64,000 nucleotides of DNA from Halicephalobus mephisto (lineage: Eukaryota; Nematoda; Chromadorea; Rhabditida; Panagrolaimidae), in assembly GCA_009193035.1 (NCBI GenBank), contig SWDT01000014.1, positions 1 through 64,000 on the forward strand, read 5' to 3'. How positions within the stretch are numbered: position 1 is the stretch's first letter; each line of letters begins with the position of its first letter. Positions 9,083 through 21,499 of this stretch are shown here, piece after piece. The notes beneath the pieces were generated by a model. The model was not told the DNA's origin. It saw nothing but the letters and a program-made list of their open reading frames with translations, and searched no databases. Position numbers and translations under genes: made by a program.

Positions 9083-10376
9083 TACAGTATCGGACAAAAG
9101 TCTTGGGACTCTCTCATTTTTGTTCGTATTTTTTTGTTAACTTAGTAATATTAGAAGTAGTAAGGGGTATTGTGTAGCTATCATTACCTGCTACAATCGT
9201 TACCAGTTCTGAACTTTCTACGTGCGCCCACAGGAAATGGCGCAGCATTGTTCATTTTTTGCCCGCCAAAAGTCTTGGGACTTCTCATTGTTTATATATT
9301 TTATATAAGTAAGTTTTCGCATTTTCTTTCTTTAATATAATTTTATGGTTTAGTTATGGTGTGTGATCAATACTACTCTCCTGATTTCAAAGAAAAGGTC
9401 ATTGAAGCTGTGAGAAGGGGCAGGACGAAAAATGATGTTGCTCGAACTTTTATGACTCAAAGAACACCGTTGCCAGATGGATGAAGCGTTTTAAAAGCAG
9501 AGGAACTGTAGTACCTGCTCCGAATCTGGAAGACCGAATAACTTCGAAATCTGTCGATCAACATATTAAAACACTCTCCCAACATAATCCACTTTTGACA
9601 GCACCAGATATTAAGAAAGAAATTCTTGGTTCAGATGATGATTCCGTCAGTGTAAGAACTGCGCAAAGAAGGTTGGTAGAAAAGGACTTGCATGGTTGCC
9701 GTGGAGTCAACAAACCAGCAGTATCTTCTAAGAATCAGATCTATAGACTTGATTGGGCTTGGGAACACAAATGTTGGGATTTTTAAATGTGACCCAGAGT
9801 TTTATGGACAGACGAATCTGCTCTTACCTTGTTCGGAAATGAAAACACGCGGTGGATCCGACGTCCTCGCGGTGCTCGATTTGCTCCTAAATATCAGCTT
9901 CCAACTATGAAATACGGAGGAGGTACTCTCATCGTTTGGGGATGTATAACTTCGTTCGGTGTTGGTCTTAGTCAGAATTAAAGGATCATGGATGCACTGA
10001 CATACGCAAATATTATCAAAGATTATGTTTTACCTTTTGCTAAGAAAAATATGCCTATAAATTGGTTCTTCCAGAGAGAACAATGATCCCAAACATCGGT
10101 CAAAGTACGTAAGCAACTTGCTTGAAGATCATCATGTTCAAGTTCTTCCTTGGCCCTCCCAGTCACCAGACTTGAGTCCGATAGAGAATGTATGGTGGGA
10201 ATTAAAACGAAGATGTAAAGGTCAGAAAGCTCGTAATTTAGATGAAAAATTCGAATTAGTCAAACGTGAATGAGAGAACATCAATCCATTGTTTATCCAG
10301 AAACTAATTCGATCTATGAGAGATCGTGTAGTAAAATAAAGTAGTAGGATAAGGTGTTCGTGATTGGACAGAAAAC
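9083..10376 (+). mobile_element. Decayed Tc1/mariner element, right end missing
   Basis: The left end carries ACAAAAGTCTTGGGACTCTC near 9096 and the same core AAAAGTCTTGGGACTTCTC again near 9266, an internal direct repeat in the style of IR/DR-type Tc1 elements. A transposase pseudogene follows (9356-10339). The matching right terminal inverted repeat is not found; the sequence meets the LTR-like repeat at 10377 instead, so the right end was probably deleted. Confidence 0.75.
9356..10339 (+). pseudogene. Tc1/mariner transposase (multiple frameshifts)
   Basis: ATG at 9356 begins a helix-turn-helix segment (SPDFKEKVIEAVRRGRTKND). The frame stops at 9482-9484 and resumes in another frame with a second DNA-binding region (RTAQRRL) and a segment of the type RLDWAWEHKCW that precedes the first catalytic Asp in Tc1 transposases. 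A third frame gives RWIRRPRGARFAPKYQL and GGGTLIVWGCI, then SPIENVWWELKRRC, the hallmark region around the last catalytic residue, and the frame ends at about 10339. At least four frameshifts or stops are present, so the gene is dead. Confidence 0.85.
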
Positions 10377-10605
10377 TGTTGGTTCCTACTATTAGCAATT
10401 AAGCTTATTATTTAACGTTAGAACAGAGAGAGGAAGGGTCCTCGTTTGACCGAAGTCAAACTCGGACCAGTTTAAAGCTGGATTTTCTCAAAGACTGACT
10501 CTCTAACACTTTAGTCTCACCTCCCAGGCGTCGGCTGACTGGGCGGAGCTTTGGGTATTTTGTCTAGGCTTTTTGCAGTTTAACTCCGATCTTTATGCCT
10601 ACACT
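10377..10605 (+). repeat. LTR-like inverted repeat, right copy
   Basis: This begins at about 10379 with TGTTGGTTCCTACTATTAGC and ends near TTTATGCCTACAC. It is the inverted counterpart of 2570-2804. The two copies share nearly every word in order, including GACTGACTCTCTAACACTTT and CACCTCCCAGGCGTCGGCTG. It cuts off the Tc1 element on its left and is followed by a piggyBac fossil. No target duplication is visible. Confidence 0.6.
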
Positions 10606-10785
10606 TTTTTAACACTGCTCAACCTTCAAGAATCGGACTTTCACAAACACTTTCTCTAGTCGATATTGGAGTTCAAGAAGTAAAATATTTGTTCCATGAA
10701 TATGAAACCGCTTTAAAGTACTAGCCAAAAGTGTCGGAAAAAGTCTATATATTCTGTTGAAATTTATCTAGCAGAAAATTAAAAG

Positions 10786-10975
10786 CAAATACCGAAGGTT
10801 ATTCAGCTCTATAATAACAATAAGTATGGAGTAGACATATTTGATCAACAGATCAAGAGATATATCTATAAAATTACTTCTTGGCGATGACCAGTTGTTG
10901 TTTTTAATTAGCTGTTGCATGCTGTTGCCTAAATTCTATGATTCTCTACAGCAAATTCTTCAAGAGAAATGGTAA
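10786..10975 (+). pseudogene. piggyBac transposase fossil (DDE_Tnp_1_7 C-terminal core)
   Basis: A short decayed stretch reads PKVIQLYNNNKYGVDIFDQQ, then a tyrosine/basic region and SWR, a stop, and PVVVFN. The pattern N-x-GVD-x-FDQ followed about 15 residues later by a W-R-W-P-type motif is the best conserved signature of piggyBac-family transposases. Stops interrupt the frame near 10888 and 10908. The rest of the gene and the terminal repeats are not recognisable. Confidence 0.6.
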
Positions 10976-12459
10976 TAATTTTGCCGTAGAAAATAAATGT
11001 GATTAAGTTCAAAATCCAACAGCTCAATACCTAAATCAGAGATCATTTTTCAGATTATTAATTCTGAAATTATTAAACACTTAAAAACTGCATTTTCGTT
11101 ATTGAATTAGCTAATAAGTCAATTATCCTAAATTTATTAGAAATAGATAATACATTTTTAATCTCTATCGGAATCTCTGAACCCGCGGGGGAGTTGACCC
11201 AGAATTAAATTTCCGAGAAAAATTATTTCTTTCTCGTGTCGAATATCTGACTACAAATCAAAATTCACCCAAATTCTAATGTTAACAGAGAAATATGAAG
11301 ATTCCGAATAATTGGGGAAATTTAACAAAAATAATTCGAAAATCGCCAGCAAATATTTGGTGATTGCTTATTTTGAACATTTATTATTTTTCCTCTGAAA
11401 GATAATGACTGAAACTAGATAGTTCAAATGATCAAGAAATGAACTACATTTCATTTTGGTTTTTAAAATTAAAAAAGAAAGATTATTTTAAATAACTTTA
11501 CATCTGTTACATAGTACTTTGAAGCCATTTTAGGTAAGTTCCCATGATTTAATAGTTTTGATATAACTTAAGATATTCTTGAAATCCAGAATTCTGAAAG
11601 TTGCTTTCTGGTTTTAGATTCAGAATCTATGGGTTTTATCACTCTATATTATGCGCTTACTGTAGAGGTCTACTCTGGAGTTGAAATATAAATGCTTGGG
11701 ATAGACATGCTACATAACCTATAGCACATCACTAACTTCTATTTTAGGAAACATTTCCTCTAAATAACACTGATTGCTGTTGAATTTTAGTATTAATCAT
11801 TCTCCTCCATTGAGAATAAATGAATCCGCTCTAGTGAGTATTTTCTTCTCAATGGAATGGAGATTTACTATTACGAATTCCTAGGAATCAAACGAGTTCC
11901 TCGCAAATTTCGTTCGGATCAACAAAATTCCCGAAATTCAGTTCAGAGAAAGTGGTTTTTCAATTATTCAAATAGGAATTGACTTCATGAAATCGATGAG
12001 TACTTATTTTACCGTAATATGTTTTGAATAAATTGTGAAAAATCTAAAGTAGATTTCTCAATATAGACTAAAGCTTTAAAATAGTGAATTAAGTTCACTT
12101 CATTCAAAAGTAAAATTAATTCTCCTGTCATGATTAATGACTATAAAGTGATATTGTTTCAATTTCTTCACTAACCTCATGTTGAAACTGCTGCGGAAAA
12201 AAATCATGATCTCGTTAAAAAAGTTCAACTATCCACCAGTAAAGCGTAATATCCTATCTTTCTCTACTTTGATTGCAATCATCCCTGATATCTCGTTTTC
12301 TTATCCATTGACACATTTCTATCCACAAAATTGGATATCATAAAACATGTTTAAATGAAAGTTGAACGAGTAGGCGGATTTAACCGGAGCGATATTACCG
12401 ACATAAAAGAAATAGATGAATGAAAGGAAGCTGACTTAAGTAATCTGTCAAATTTCAAA
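10976..12459. other. Gene-poor AT-rich stretch
   Basis: I find no coding exon or clear repeat. There are short palindromic words but nothing with matching ends. The last 100 bases are presumably the promoter and 5' leader of the secreted-protein gene at 12460. Confidence 0.4.
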
Positions 12460-13608
12460 ATGAAATTAATATTTCTATTTGTAATTCTAATTTTTGGGAT
12501 TTCTGAGGGTTGCATGAAGACTCCTCATGTATCTGAAGAAATGGTGATTCCTTTGCCTGGTAAAATTAAACTTTTTCAATTCAATTTTAAGCAATTCTAT
12601 TCAATTAAAACAAATTTACAATCATTCATCTTTAGAATCGGAAACTTCCTGTACCCTTTGTACAACTACGCAAATAACACTGGTTCGTGGTGATGACATT
12701 AATTCTGTAACTCCTATAGCAGGTACAATTTCAAAAGACGCAGATGGCTGTAATCAAATGAAAGTGGCCTGTACTGTCCCTGCCGAATCAACAACTATCA
12801 TGACTGTTGGGGTTTTAATCGATAAAACTTTTTAAAATATCATGTCTTTCAGTTCCAAAATGATCTTGATGGTCCTAATCCAGATGGAGCTCAAACAATC
12901 AGCGCTCAACTGACTTGTGAAGATGGAGTTTGGACATTCAGAGACATCAAAATTACTGAAGTCAATTGTGCCTTAATTCCACCTCCATGTCCGGTGTGTG
13001 ATATTGGAACTATTACCTTGGTAGAAGGCGATAATTTGCTTACTCTTACTCCCACATTGAGTGATGTAATGACAGATGCCAATGAATGCTTGAGTGTCAT
13101 CGCCACTTGTGATGCCAGCGGAACTGTTGATGCCGTAACGGTTATGACTGTAAGATATTTTATACAGATTCAGAGACTAAATTATGACTTGTAGTTCCAA
13201 GATGAAATCCTAGGTCCCAATCCAAATACTCCTACAATCAATGCGGATATAACTTGCTCTAGCACTGGCAAGTGGGAGTACGAAGGAACGGAAGTCACTG
13301 AAGTGAACTGTAAACTTGTTCCTCCCTGTGCTACCTGCCTGCAAACTCAGGTCAAAGAGTTGTCAACTAATCCAAGAGCTATAACTATCGAACCCGAGTT
13401 TGACGACAGTGGTTGTCTGACCATGGATGTGACTTGCCAGGACGACAACGGCGGTATCAGTCATATATTACATGGTGAGAATGGCGAAGAAATTACAGCA
13501 GTGGAATCAGGAACTCCAAGTAAATTAATTTGTCGGGATCACAAATGGAGGTATTCTGAAGATGGAACGAATACACCAATTGTAGGGTTTGAATGTGTCA
13601 GCTGTTAA
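12460..13608 (+). CDS. Secreted nematode protein with three tandem DUF281/C6-like domains
   Basis: My four-exon model is 12460-12559, 12636-12805, 12853-13149 and 13195-13608, 981 nt for 326 residues with all phases consistent. Residues 1-17 are a signal peptide (LIFLFVILIFGISEG). Three similar Cys-rich units follow, each with CxxC near its start, a central dGC...(V/A)xC pair, an FQ(N/D) strand, and a C-terminal C...W......EVNC segment; the third ends in FECVSC. This layout matches the nematode-restricted DUF281/C6 families of secreted or surface proteins of unknown function. Introns 2 and 3 both fall in phase 0 directly before the FQ strand of units 1 and 2, so the units arose by tandem duplication including the intron; unit 3 lacks it. 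AATAAA occurs about 15 bases after the stop (13623). Confidence 0.8.
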
Positions 13609-16243
13609 AACTAAATCATTGTGAATAAATAGTAATTCATTATATTTCGTTTTTGTTGATTTAATTAACTTTATTAGTAATTTGCTACCAATTGGAATAC
13701 GAATCGTATCAGTTCGCAATTCATCATCAACACCCACACTCTCTCATGAAATTGCCGACCAAATTGGGAAGTTATCATAAACTATGCGGAAAAATAACAA
13801 AGAATGTTCGGTAATTAATCTGAATTAAAACAATTTGAAATGCAACATTGGAACTTTTGAAACTATCAATCATATTTTCACCTGTTCTCGTCGTTGAAAG
13901 TGGTGCAATGCGTCGCAAAATGTTATATTTCGTAGTCATAACTTTATGCAAATTATCATATAAAAAACCAGTATTATGAGAAGTTGTAGTTTTTTAAGAC
14001 TTACAAATTAATTATTTAATTTTTTAAATTTACCAGAGAAAGAATGTTTTTCAGAGAGTGAATTTAAAATATCTCTCACATAATACATTTCACAAATCAT
14101 TTAGAAAAATTGATAATTTTCTTAGACTACATTAAAGAATATTCACTTTCTATGGCATTGTTTCAAAGTTATGATTGAATAATTTACATAGTTGCAAAAT
14201 TGACAAAGAAAAAATCTTTATTTTTTAAAACTATCTTCCTAATGAATTTCAGAAGCTCCAATGCCAATGTTAACAGATTTGTCAGAATAATAACTATCTA
14301 TAGTTATTCTTTTGCTGAGAGAATATTGTTCACAGAAAAAACGTAACTTTTGACACAGCATTAAATCCAAATCGTCACTATTGCATTACGAATTTCGTCA
14401 CAAATGCGAAATATTCATGAACAATGTGATGATTATGTTACATTTCGCAATTGGTATTGGATTAAAAATTATACTTTTTTGTGTGCACATTTCTTTATTA
14501 GTTCATTAATTGTCCGAAGGTAGAAATATCTTTCAAAAAAAACATAATGTGAAAATCACGTACTGACCTGAAAAATCACATCAATCAATAAAAGTATCAG
14601 TTTTAAGAACAAACTTGATTTATGACTGTCAAATAGGAATCTATAGAATAAGAAAGTAAAATGAAATTAAGTGATCATAGATTTCTTAGGTTTTGTGTTT
14701 TTGTATTATCAGTACAGAAGGATGTACAAAAATGACTTCTGGGTTTGACAAAAAAGTTATAAATTTTCTAAAGATATTTGCACTGAATTCTGGAAGATTC
14801 TAAATTTGAAAATAATACATAATAAGTAGTTTTTATTTTATCATTGTTCAATTTCAGGTCGAAAACAAAGACAATGAAATTTAACAAATGAGGACAAGAA
14901 TGAAAAGTTAAAGCAACCAGTAGAGTCGTTGGATTAGGACACTGTCAATTAACAGAATTTAGTGGTAGTTCAAAACAAGATCCTTAGTTGTGTTCCATCG
15001 CGACGAATGTCCATGGGATGTTGCATTATTAAAAATGTTTATGGATTCAAGACCGAAATTTACGATACTAAAGCACATAAGCCAATTGACTCTTTCATTT
15101 TCCTCAACTACATTGTAAACTTTTTTAATTTTCTGTGTGAAAAATAAAACCTAAAACTCGGCAATTACTGTACACTACCAAGTGCATATAGACGAAGCGG
15201 CCTTTTGAAATGCGTTATGTCATTTTATAAGGCTTAAAATGCTGATTCGGAATCTATATTCCATTTTTGCTGGGTGCTTTTGTAGAAAGAAAAAATGGAA
15301 TAAATGTGCAAAATTTCATATATCGAGCACTGAAAAAACGTGCGATTCTGGCATTTGTGATCAGGAAGCGATTGCTTAAACCAGATAAACCTCTTGTATT
15401 TCGAGACTAAAACATCCAGTAGCCAGTTTAAACATGTATTTCGAAAAGCTATGCATTAGATGTTAAACCTTATGACTATTTCAATTCCTTTATATCTTGA
15501 CGATTCAGAAAAATGGATAAAACTGGCCTATTTAACTCTTTTCCGAGAGTAATAGTTATTATTTAATGTTTTGATCCACAATTGATTTAATCACTTTTGT
15601 TTCAAACATGAAACATAAAGAAATCCGATCGAGATCACCTTAAAGATATTCACATCTTCAAGTTTTTTGAAGCTTGGAAAGTGCTAGTGAATTAGTCTAT
15701 TCTTGATCACTCGTCTTTTTACAAATGACAATTTTCATCGATTTGTCTTTTATTCGTCCAGGCTTTTATGTACCTACAAGAATGTTAATTTTTTACTTTT
15801 CTTATCTGGGGCTTTACTTATATCGATATTTTATGTAATGGATTCGTGTTTCGCGAGTACTTTGATTATTCAGGGAAGAACAGGGTCATCTCATCGAAAT
15901 CAATGCGGACTCTACACTTGATTCCAAGAAGATGCCACATCCGATCGTTCTTCGATTTACTCAATTGATATCAAACGCAAATCCCCGGAGATCTAGTTAC
16001 ACATCTAAATACAATTACATTACTCGTTTGAAGATGAGAGGAATTCCCATTAGTTCAAATAGATCGGTACCCTGTTTTCTGTTATTTCTTTCCCACGAAT
16101 TGTGAAGAGAACTCGAATAACTTGGGCTCTATGAAACGACGACAGGGTCGATGCAGTTCTCTTGGATCTGAAACGAGAGTGGATACCGTACTTGTCCACT
16201 GTCGAAAGTTTCCAATTATATACAAAAAACACGTTGGTTAACT
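13609..16243. other. Long AT-rich intergenic stretch
   Basis: Nothing convincing is coded here. Small frames at 14962-15147 and 15703-15921 have no domain features and AT-driven composition. 15900-16240 is somewhat richer in GC and holds a minus-strand and a plus-strand frame of about 35-60 codons each, which might be part of the gene below, but splice links could not be made. Confidence 0.4.
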
Positions 16244-16534
16244 ATGGATCTCTTTGATCTGGACATGGATACTGACTCTATATATATTATGCGTTTGGCT
16301 CCATCCAAAAGGAAAAACTTAAAAATTGTCACAAAATATAGGAAGAAATTTCGTAAATATTACCTGCATTTCGACTTTTGCCGGGAATTTGTGTTCATCA
16401 AACTTCCTTTCTTGCAGGTCACCGTCAATCCCAAAGATGACTATTCCGACTTTTTTGATCAATTTTCCGAGGAGTTTGACATTGAAACGTATATTATGAC
16501 TGGTAAATATGATCGTGATTTATATGTGTTTTGA
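16244..16534 (+). CDS. Small hypothetical protein or terminal exon
   Basis: A 96-codon frame ends TGA and is followed after about 15 bases by CAATAAAC, a polyadenylation signal. A strong acceptor TTTCTTGCAG sits inside at 16408-16417, so the true terminal exon may be only 16418-16534, coding for an acidic aromatic tail (DDYSDFFDQFSEEFDIETY). The region is richer in GC than its flanks. No family is recognised. Upstream exons would have to lie in the noncoding-looking DNA before 16240. Confidence 0.35.
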   Translation: MDLFDLDMDTDSIYIMRLAPSKRKNLKIVTKYRKKFRKYYLHFDFCREFVFIKLPFLQVTVNPKDDYSDFFDQFSEEFDIETYIMTGKYDRDLYVF

Positions 16535-16585
16535 TATGACACCTTTATTGCAATAAACATTTCGAATAAATTACGGATCAAGTAC

Positions 16586-16918
16586 TTAGCCCTTGAATCC
16601 AGTGTCATTCAGTGGCTTTTCTCCTTTCGGATCTTGATACAGGAACGGGTCGATCGTCTGTTCTAAATCCACGACGAAGGAAACGACAGCAATGAAGGTT
16701 CCATGGAAGGAATTCAAAAGGAAAGAAAGGCGCCGTGATGTAGTCAACTCTGAAATTTCGCTTTGGGAGGTTTTGAGCAGACGGCGCGAAGTGACGAAGA
16801 ACTTTGGTTGTTCGGGATTTCCTCGACTGTTGTTTTTATCTTCCTTTCTTCCATTTTTTAAATTGTCTGTAAAACCAGATTGTACATTTGTAAAAGTAAT
16901 GATACTAAAATTATCCAA
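16586..16918 (-). CDS. Small hypothetical protein, possibly one transmembrane segment
   Basis: A 110-codon minus-strand frame converges on the preceding gene. The C-terminal half is GC-rich and coding-like, with a hydrophobic stretch (GTFIAVVSFVVDL) followed by a polar tail DPFLYQDPKGEKPLND. A possible acceptor TTTCAG lies near 16757, so the true gene may start in an exon further right; that DNA is low-complexity and I found no partner. Family unknown. Confidence 0.3.
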   Translation of the reverse strand: MDNFSIITFTNVQSGFTDNLKNGRKEDKNNSRGNPEQPKFFVTSRRLLKTSQSEISELTTSRRLSFLLNSFHGTFIAVVSFVVDLEQTIDPFLYQDPKGEKPLNDTGFKG

Positions 16919-16934
16919 TTTTGATTTTTTTTAA

Positions 16935-19900
16935 AGGAGCTTAAAATAGGATATCTGAAAATACAGTAACAGATGCAAAAATGAAAAAATTCCATTTAAA
17001 AAAAATAAAATTTTCGAAGAACATAAATCTTCGGCAATTATTGTAATTCTTTTAATTTTTTTGAAAAAATTTCCCGAAATGTCTATTCGAATTTTTTTAA
17101 TTTTAAATTTTGTTTTTGTTATATCGGTGTATTAGCTGGCTGTTACGTAAGCAAGCCAGGTCTAGAAGGGAAATAGCCTACGTGCCGAACAGCGGACATA
17201 CTGTCTGCTTGACGGACCAAATGTGGACTAATTATTAATATAATTATTTCGTCCAATTTTACTATTGTTTGGATTAATAAGAAACTCATACTTTTTATCT
17301 CTCATCCAACCTCACCAGTCTACAAAGATCTAACGATATTGATTTTGTAAAAGTTGTATATTTTTAAAATCCTCCTATGTCTGATTTCGAAATTTCATTT
17401 TTGCATAATTTTACACTTTTGACGAAGTTTTGAATTTTGATAATTTTGTTTCTGTTGGTAACGATGTCGTTTCCAGTCCGTGAATTCAGCCAAAAGATAA
17501 AAAATCCACGTGTTTTATTTTCTTAATTCAGAAATATTACTCATCACCAAACTTAATTTTGATTGTAGTTTTTCTCCAACTTTTTTGTCAGGTTTACTTT
17601 TTAAATTTTAATTTGTATCCAAAAACAGTATTTTTTAGAAAAGTTCAAAAATAAGAAAATTAAAAATTAATTGTATTTTGGTCTTGAGAGGAAATGACGT
17701 TGTTCAACTTCGGTCCTACCACGAATAATATTTTTGAGACATTTGGAAATGTTTTTGATGACATTTGAAAATTGTTTTTAAAAATATTTTTAGATTCATT
17801 AAGTTTCTGGAATTTCGTTTTATTTACCAAATATAAAAAGAGTATTCATAAATCTTCAAAAACAACATCGAAAAAAATTAGTTTCCTTTCGTGTCAGGAC
17901 CAAAAATAAGCATTTTGATTAATTTTATTTTTATTAATTTTTATTTATAATTTAAAAAATAATTTTTTCGAATTTTGATCTCAATTTGGATAATTTTAAT
18001 TTTATTAAATATTTTTAATAATTTTTAAAAAAATATTTTTCATTATTTTTAGAAAAATATTTTTCATTATTTTTAAATTTATTAATTTTTTTACATTTAT
18101 TAAAAAAAATTTAAATTTTTTAAAAATAATAAATTTATTTTTCGTGTCAAGACCGAAATTAAATAATATTTTTCGGACTTAATTAAAATGTTTTTATTTT
18201 TTGAAGAAAAGTAAATTTTTGTATCTTTGCACAATTTATGAATTTTTGTTTATTATTTTTTAAACTTTAAAAATTGCCTGAGGAAAAAATTGTTTTTAAT
18301 GATCGTGAAAAAATAGATCTTATTTTAATTACCGTACTTTGTAAATTTTAATTTTAGATGATTTTTGTTAAAATATTTTTTGCATTTTTTAAAATATAAA
18401 AGTTTTGTTTTTTCATATTTGAATATTTTAGAATTTAATGGGAATTTTTTAATGTGGAATTTAAATTTATAATTTTTGCAAGTTTCTAAAAGATTTTGGA
18501 AATCCATGTTGAGAGAATTTTGTAAAAAAATATTTTTAACTTTTATAAATAACATGAATAAAATTTTATGTAGTCTTTTAGAATTAGATAAAATTTTGGA
18601 ATTTTCTAAAATTAAATAAGAATTTTCAGAATTTTCTAAAATTAGGTAAAACTTTAGAATTGTTTAAAATTAAATAAAAATTTTTTAAAATTAAATAAAA
18701 TTTTTAGAATTGTCTAAAATTAAATAAATTTTTTAGAATTTGATTAAAATTTTCTTAATTTTGTTTATTTTTGGATTTTTCCAGAATCTTGTGGAAATTC
18801 TTTAAAAATTCCAGAATGTAGTAAAAACTGGAATTTTCCAGAAATTTGTGACACAGAAAGTTGCAGAATCTTATTTAAAGTTTCAAAATTTTCAAAAATC
18901 ATTTGAGACTAAAAAGTTCAATTTGTAACAATTTCTGAAAATTTGTATCGAGACAATGTCGCTACAAATTTAATTCGAAATAAAAATTATAATAAAATAC
19001 AAATTTTTATTTTTAATATAACACGTAACGTTCTTTGTAAAAATATTTGAATTTTTATGTAGTACGGTATTGAGTACTAATTTTGGATTTTTATTCGGTG
19101 ATTTTTTAATTTTTCAAAACCACCCTCAATTCGAATAAAAATTTTTCATTAAAGACCATTCAACTACAGTAAACAAAGAATAAATGCCGCAATTTGCTTC
19201 ATTAAAATTTGACCTTTATTTTTTATAAAAAAGATGCACATGATAAAAAATATTTTTTATAAACATTAACTGTCACGCGTGTAATTGATATTTTTAAAAA
19301 ATTTGTACGTTTGTCTTGACGTGAGTAATATTTTTATTTTTACAGTATTTTGTATATAATAAATTCAAAAAATTAAATTTATCTAAATTTTAGAAATTTT
19401 GAATTTATCTAAATTTTAAAAATTTCGAATTTATCTAAATTAAAAAAATTAAATTTATTTAAATTCTAAAAATTTTGAATTTATCTAAATTTTAAAAATT
19501 TCGAATTTATTTAAATTTTAAAAATTTTGAATTTATTTAAATTTTAAAAATTTTGAATTTTTTTCGACTTTATATATGGCCATTATTCGTGCCAGATTGG
19601 GATTCAAAAATTAAGTGTCTTCTTCTAAAGTGCATTGGTAAGATTGTACTAATAAAAAATTTTATTTTTCACGGTTAACTTGTGGGATATTTTGAGTTTC
19701 TTTGTTTGTTTCATAATTAGTGGGAATCCACGCCTCCGTAAAAGTCGATTGTTGATATTTAACTTTTTTTTGTTAGAAAATTTCTATGGAAAAATAAATA
19801 GTAATATGTGTTGACGATTTATAATTTTAATTTTTCAATTTTCAATTTTATTAAAGTTGTTAAAATCACTAACGAAAATAGATGTAAAATGTAAGTAATG

Positions 19901-20470
19901 AATAGTGTCCGTTTTAACTGAAATTAGAATTCTTCATTCACTATTTAATTTTTAAATTTTGGATGATGATTGACTTTAAATATTATTTTTGATGTTTTAC
20001 TGAAATTTTGAAATTTTCAAAACGGCATATCTGACATGAATAATGGATAGTGATTGGATTGTATTTTTCGAGTCACTATTTAATTTTTAAATTTTAAATG
20101 ATGATTGAATTTGAACATTATTTTTGATTTTTTACTGTATCTGTGAAAATCCCTATCTAAAAACACCTTTAATGAAAAATATAGTGCTCATTTTCGACTA
20201 AAATAGAAGCTTTCCAAGTATTATCCGCTTCCGCCTCCGGGATATTGACTAGTGTTGAGCATACTTTTTCGATGTTTTCTAAAATTCTAAAATCATTTTT
20301 TAAAAAGCAGCTGCAATTGAAAAAATAGAAATCGACTTTGGTGATTTTTAATCTTTTTATATTTTTTCTTGACAGCCATAAAACTTGCGTTAAAAAATAT
20401 TCACAATATTCTATCCAAAAACTTGCACATGTTATATAATGTATAAATGTATTAAAACGATTTTAGAATA
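16935..20470. other. Low-complexity AT-rich tract
   Basis: This is mostly poly-A/poly-T-like DNA with short tandem units, for example an ATTTATCTAAATTTTAAAAATTT-type repeat of about 30 bp at 19370-19565. The exception is a compact GC-rich island at 17115-17225 with no open frame. I see no gene. Confidence 0.5.
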
Positions 20471-20477
20471 TCTGATA

Positions 20478-20657
20478 TACAGTAGAACTTGGATATAAGA
20501 TGCCCCCTAAGATCGGCTAAAGCGTATGTTATAAGAAAGGATATATTATGGCGAGGGTAAATTTGAAAGCAGATTAACCAAACTCACTCACTCACACCGT
20601 ATGTTATAACAAGAGATATGTTATGGTAGGGATATCTTATATCCAAGTTCTACTGTA
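20478..20657. mobile_element. MITE with TA target duplication and CAGTAGAACTTGGATATAA ends
   Basis: The block starts TA-CAGTAGAACTTGGATATAA and ends with the exact inverted form ATATCCAAGTTCTACTG-TA, about 24 bp of terminal inverted repeat. TA flanks and short length fit a nonautonomous Tc1/mariner/pogo-class element. The interior contains two further inverted words around GTATGTTATAA and has no coding capacity. Confidence 0.85.
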
Positions 20658-20708
20658 TTATATTTTACCTTTTTTCTTTAAAATAATTATAAAATACCTA
20701 GTTCTATA

Positions 20709-20881
20709 TATAGTAGAACTTGGATATAAAATACCTCCTTGGGATCTGTCAAAGCGTATGTTATAAGAAAGAATATATTATAGAGGAGGTAAATTTGAAG
20801 ACAGACTAACCAAACTCACACCGTATGCTGTAACAAGAGATATATTATAGCGGGGGTATCTGATATCCAAGTTCTACTGTA
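20709..20881. mobile_element. Second copy of the same MITE family
   Basis: It is a close relative of the element at 20478-20657 in the same orientation, with TA flanks and AGTAGAACTTGGATATAA / GATATCCAAGTTCTACT ends; the first base of the left end has changed. Only about 50 bases separate the two copies. Internal words such as AAGCGTATGTTATAAGAAAG are shared. Confidence 0.8.
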
Positions 20882-21499
20882 TTATATTTTATGTACTGTT
20901 ATATTGAATATAATCCACTTATACATTATATTCAATTTATGTATTAATACATTTGAATTATTTTTTGTGTAATATATATCTACAGATTTCTCATTTGAAT
21001 ATTTGCGTAGGTTTCATTTCAAAAATTCTCCGGTTAAATAAATTTTTGCATGTTTCAATTTCTTAGAAATTGGAGAGACCCGTTTATTTTCGTAATTGAA
21101 ATTTCCTGACCCAAGTGAAATGATTGACTTTCGCTTTTTTCGTTTTTTTTCTGCCAAATGCTTTGTTCAATCAAAAAACGTCAGATTTTTGAAGTAATCT
21201 GTTCCTTATTTTTACGTTTTAAAAAAACTTATTTTAAAAAAGTTATTAATTTTTTTCTATGTAAATTTTCCGAGAATTTTACTGTTGACGTCAGAAGTCA
21301 ATTCCGCAAAAATGAATTTGATTATATTCATTCTTTGAAAAATTATTTTTATCCAGAATAAAGGTTTCTGATGAAACCTGTATTTTGAAAGAAATCTAAA
21401 GGTTCGTTTTGGACATTATTCAAGTTAGTCGTTACTCAAGGTTTTTAACAAAAGTAAAAGTCTTCAAAAAAAGCATTCACTATTAGTCATTTTTTTCTT

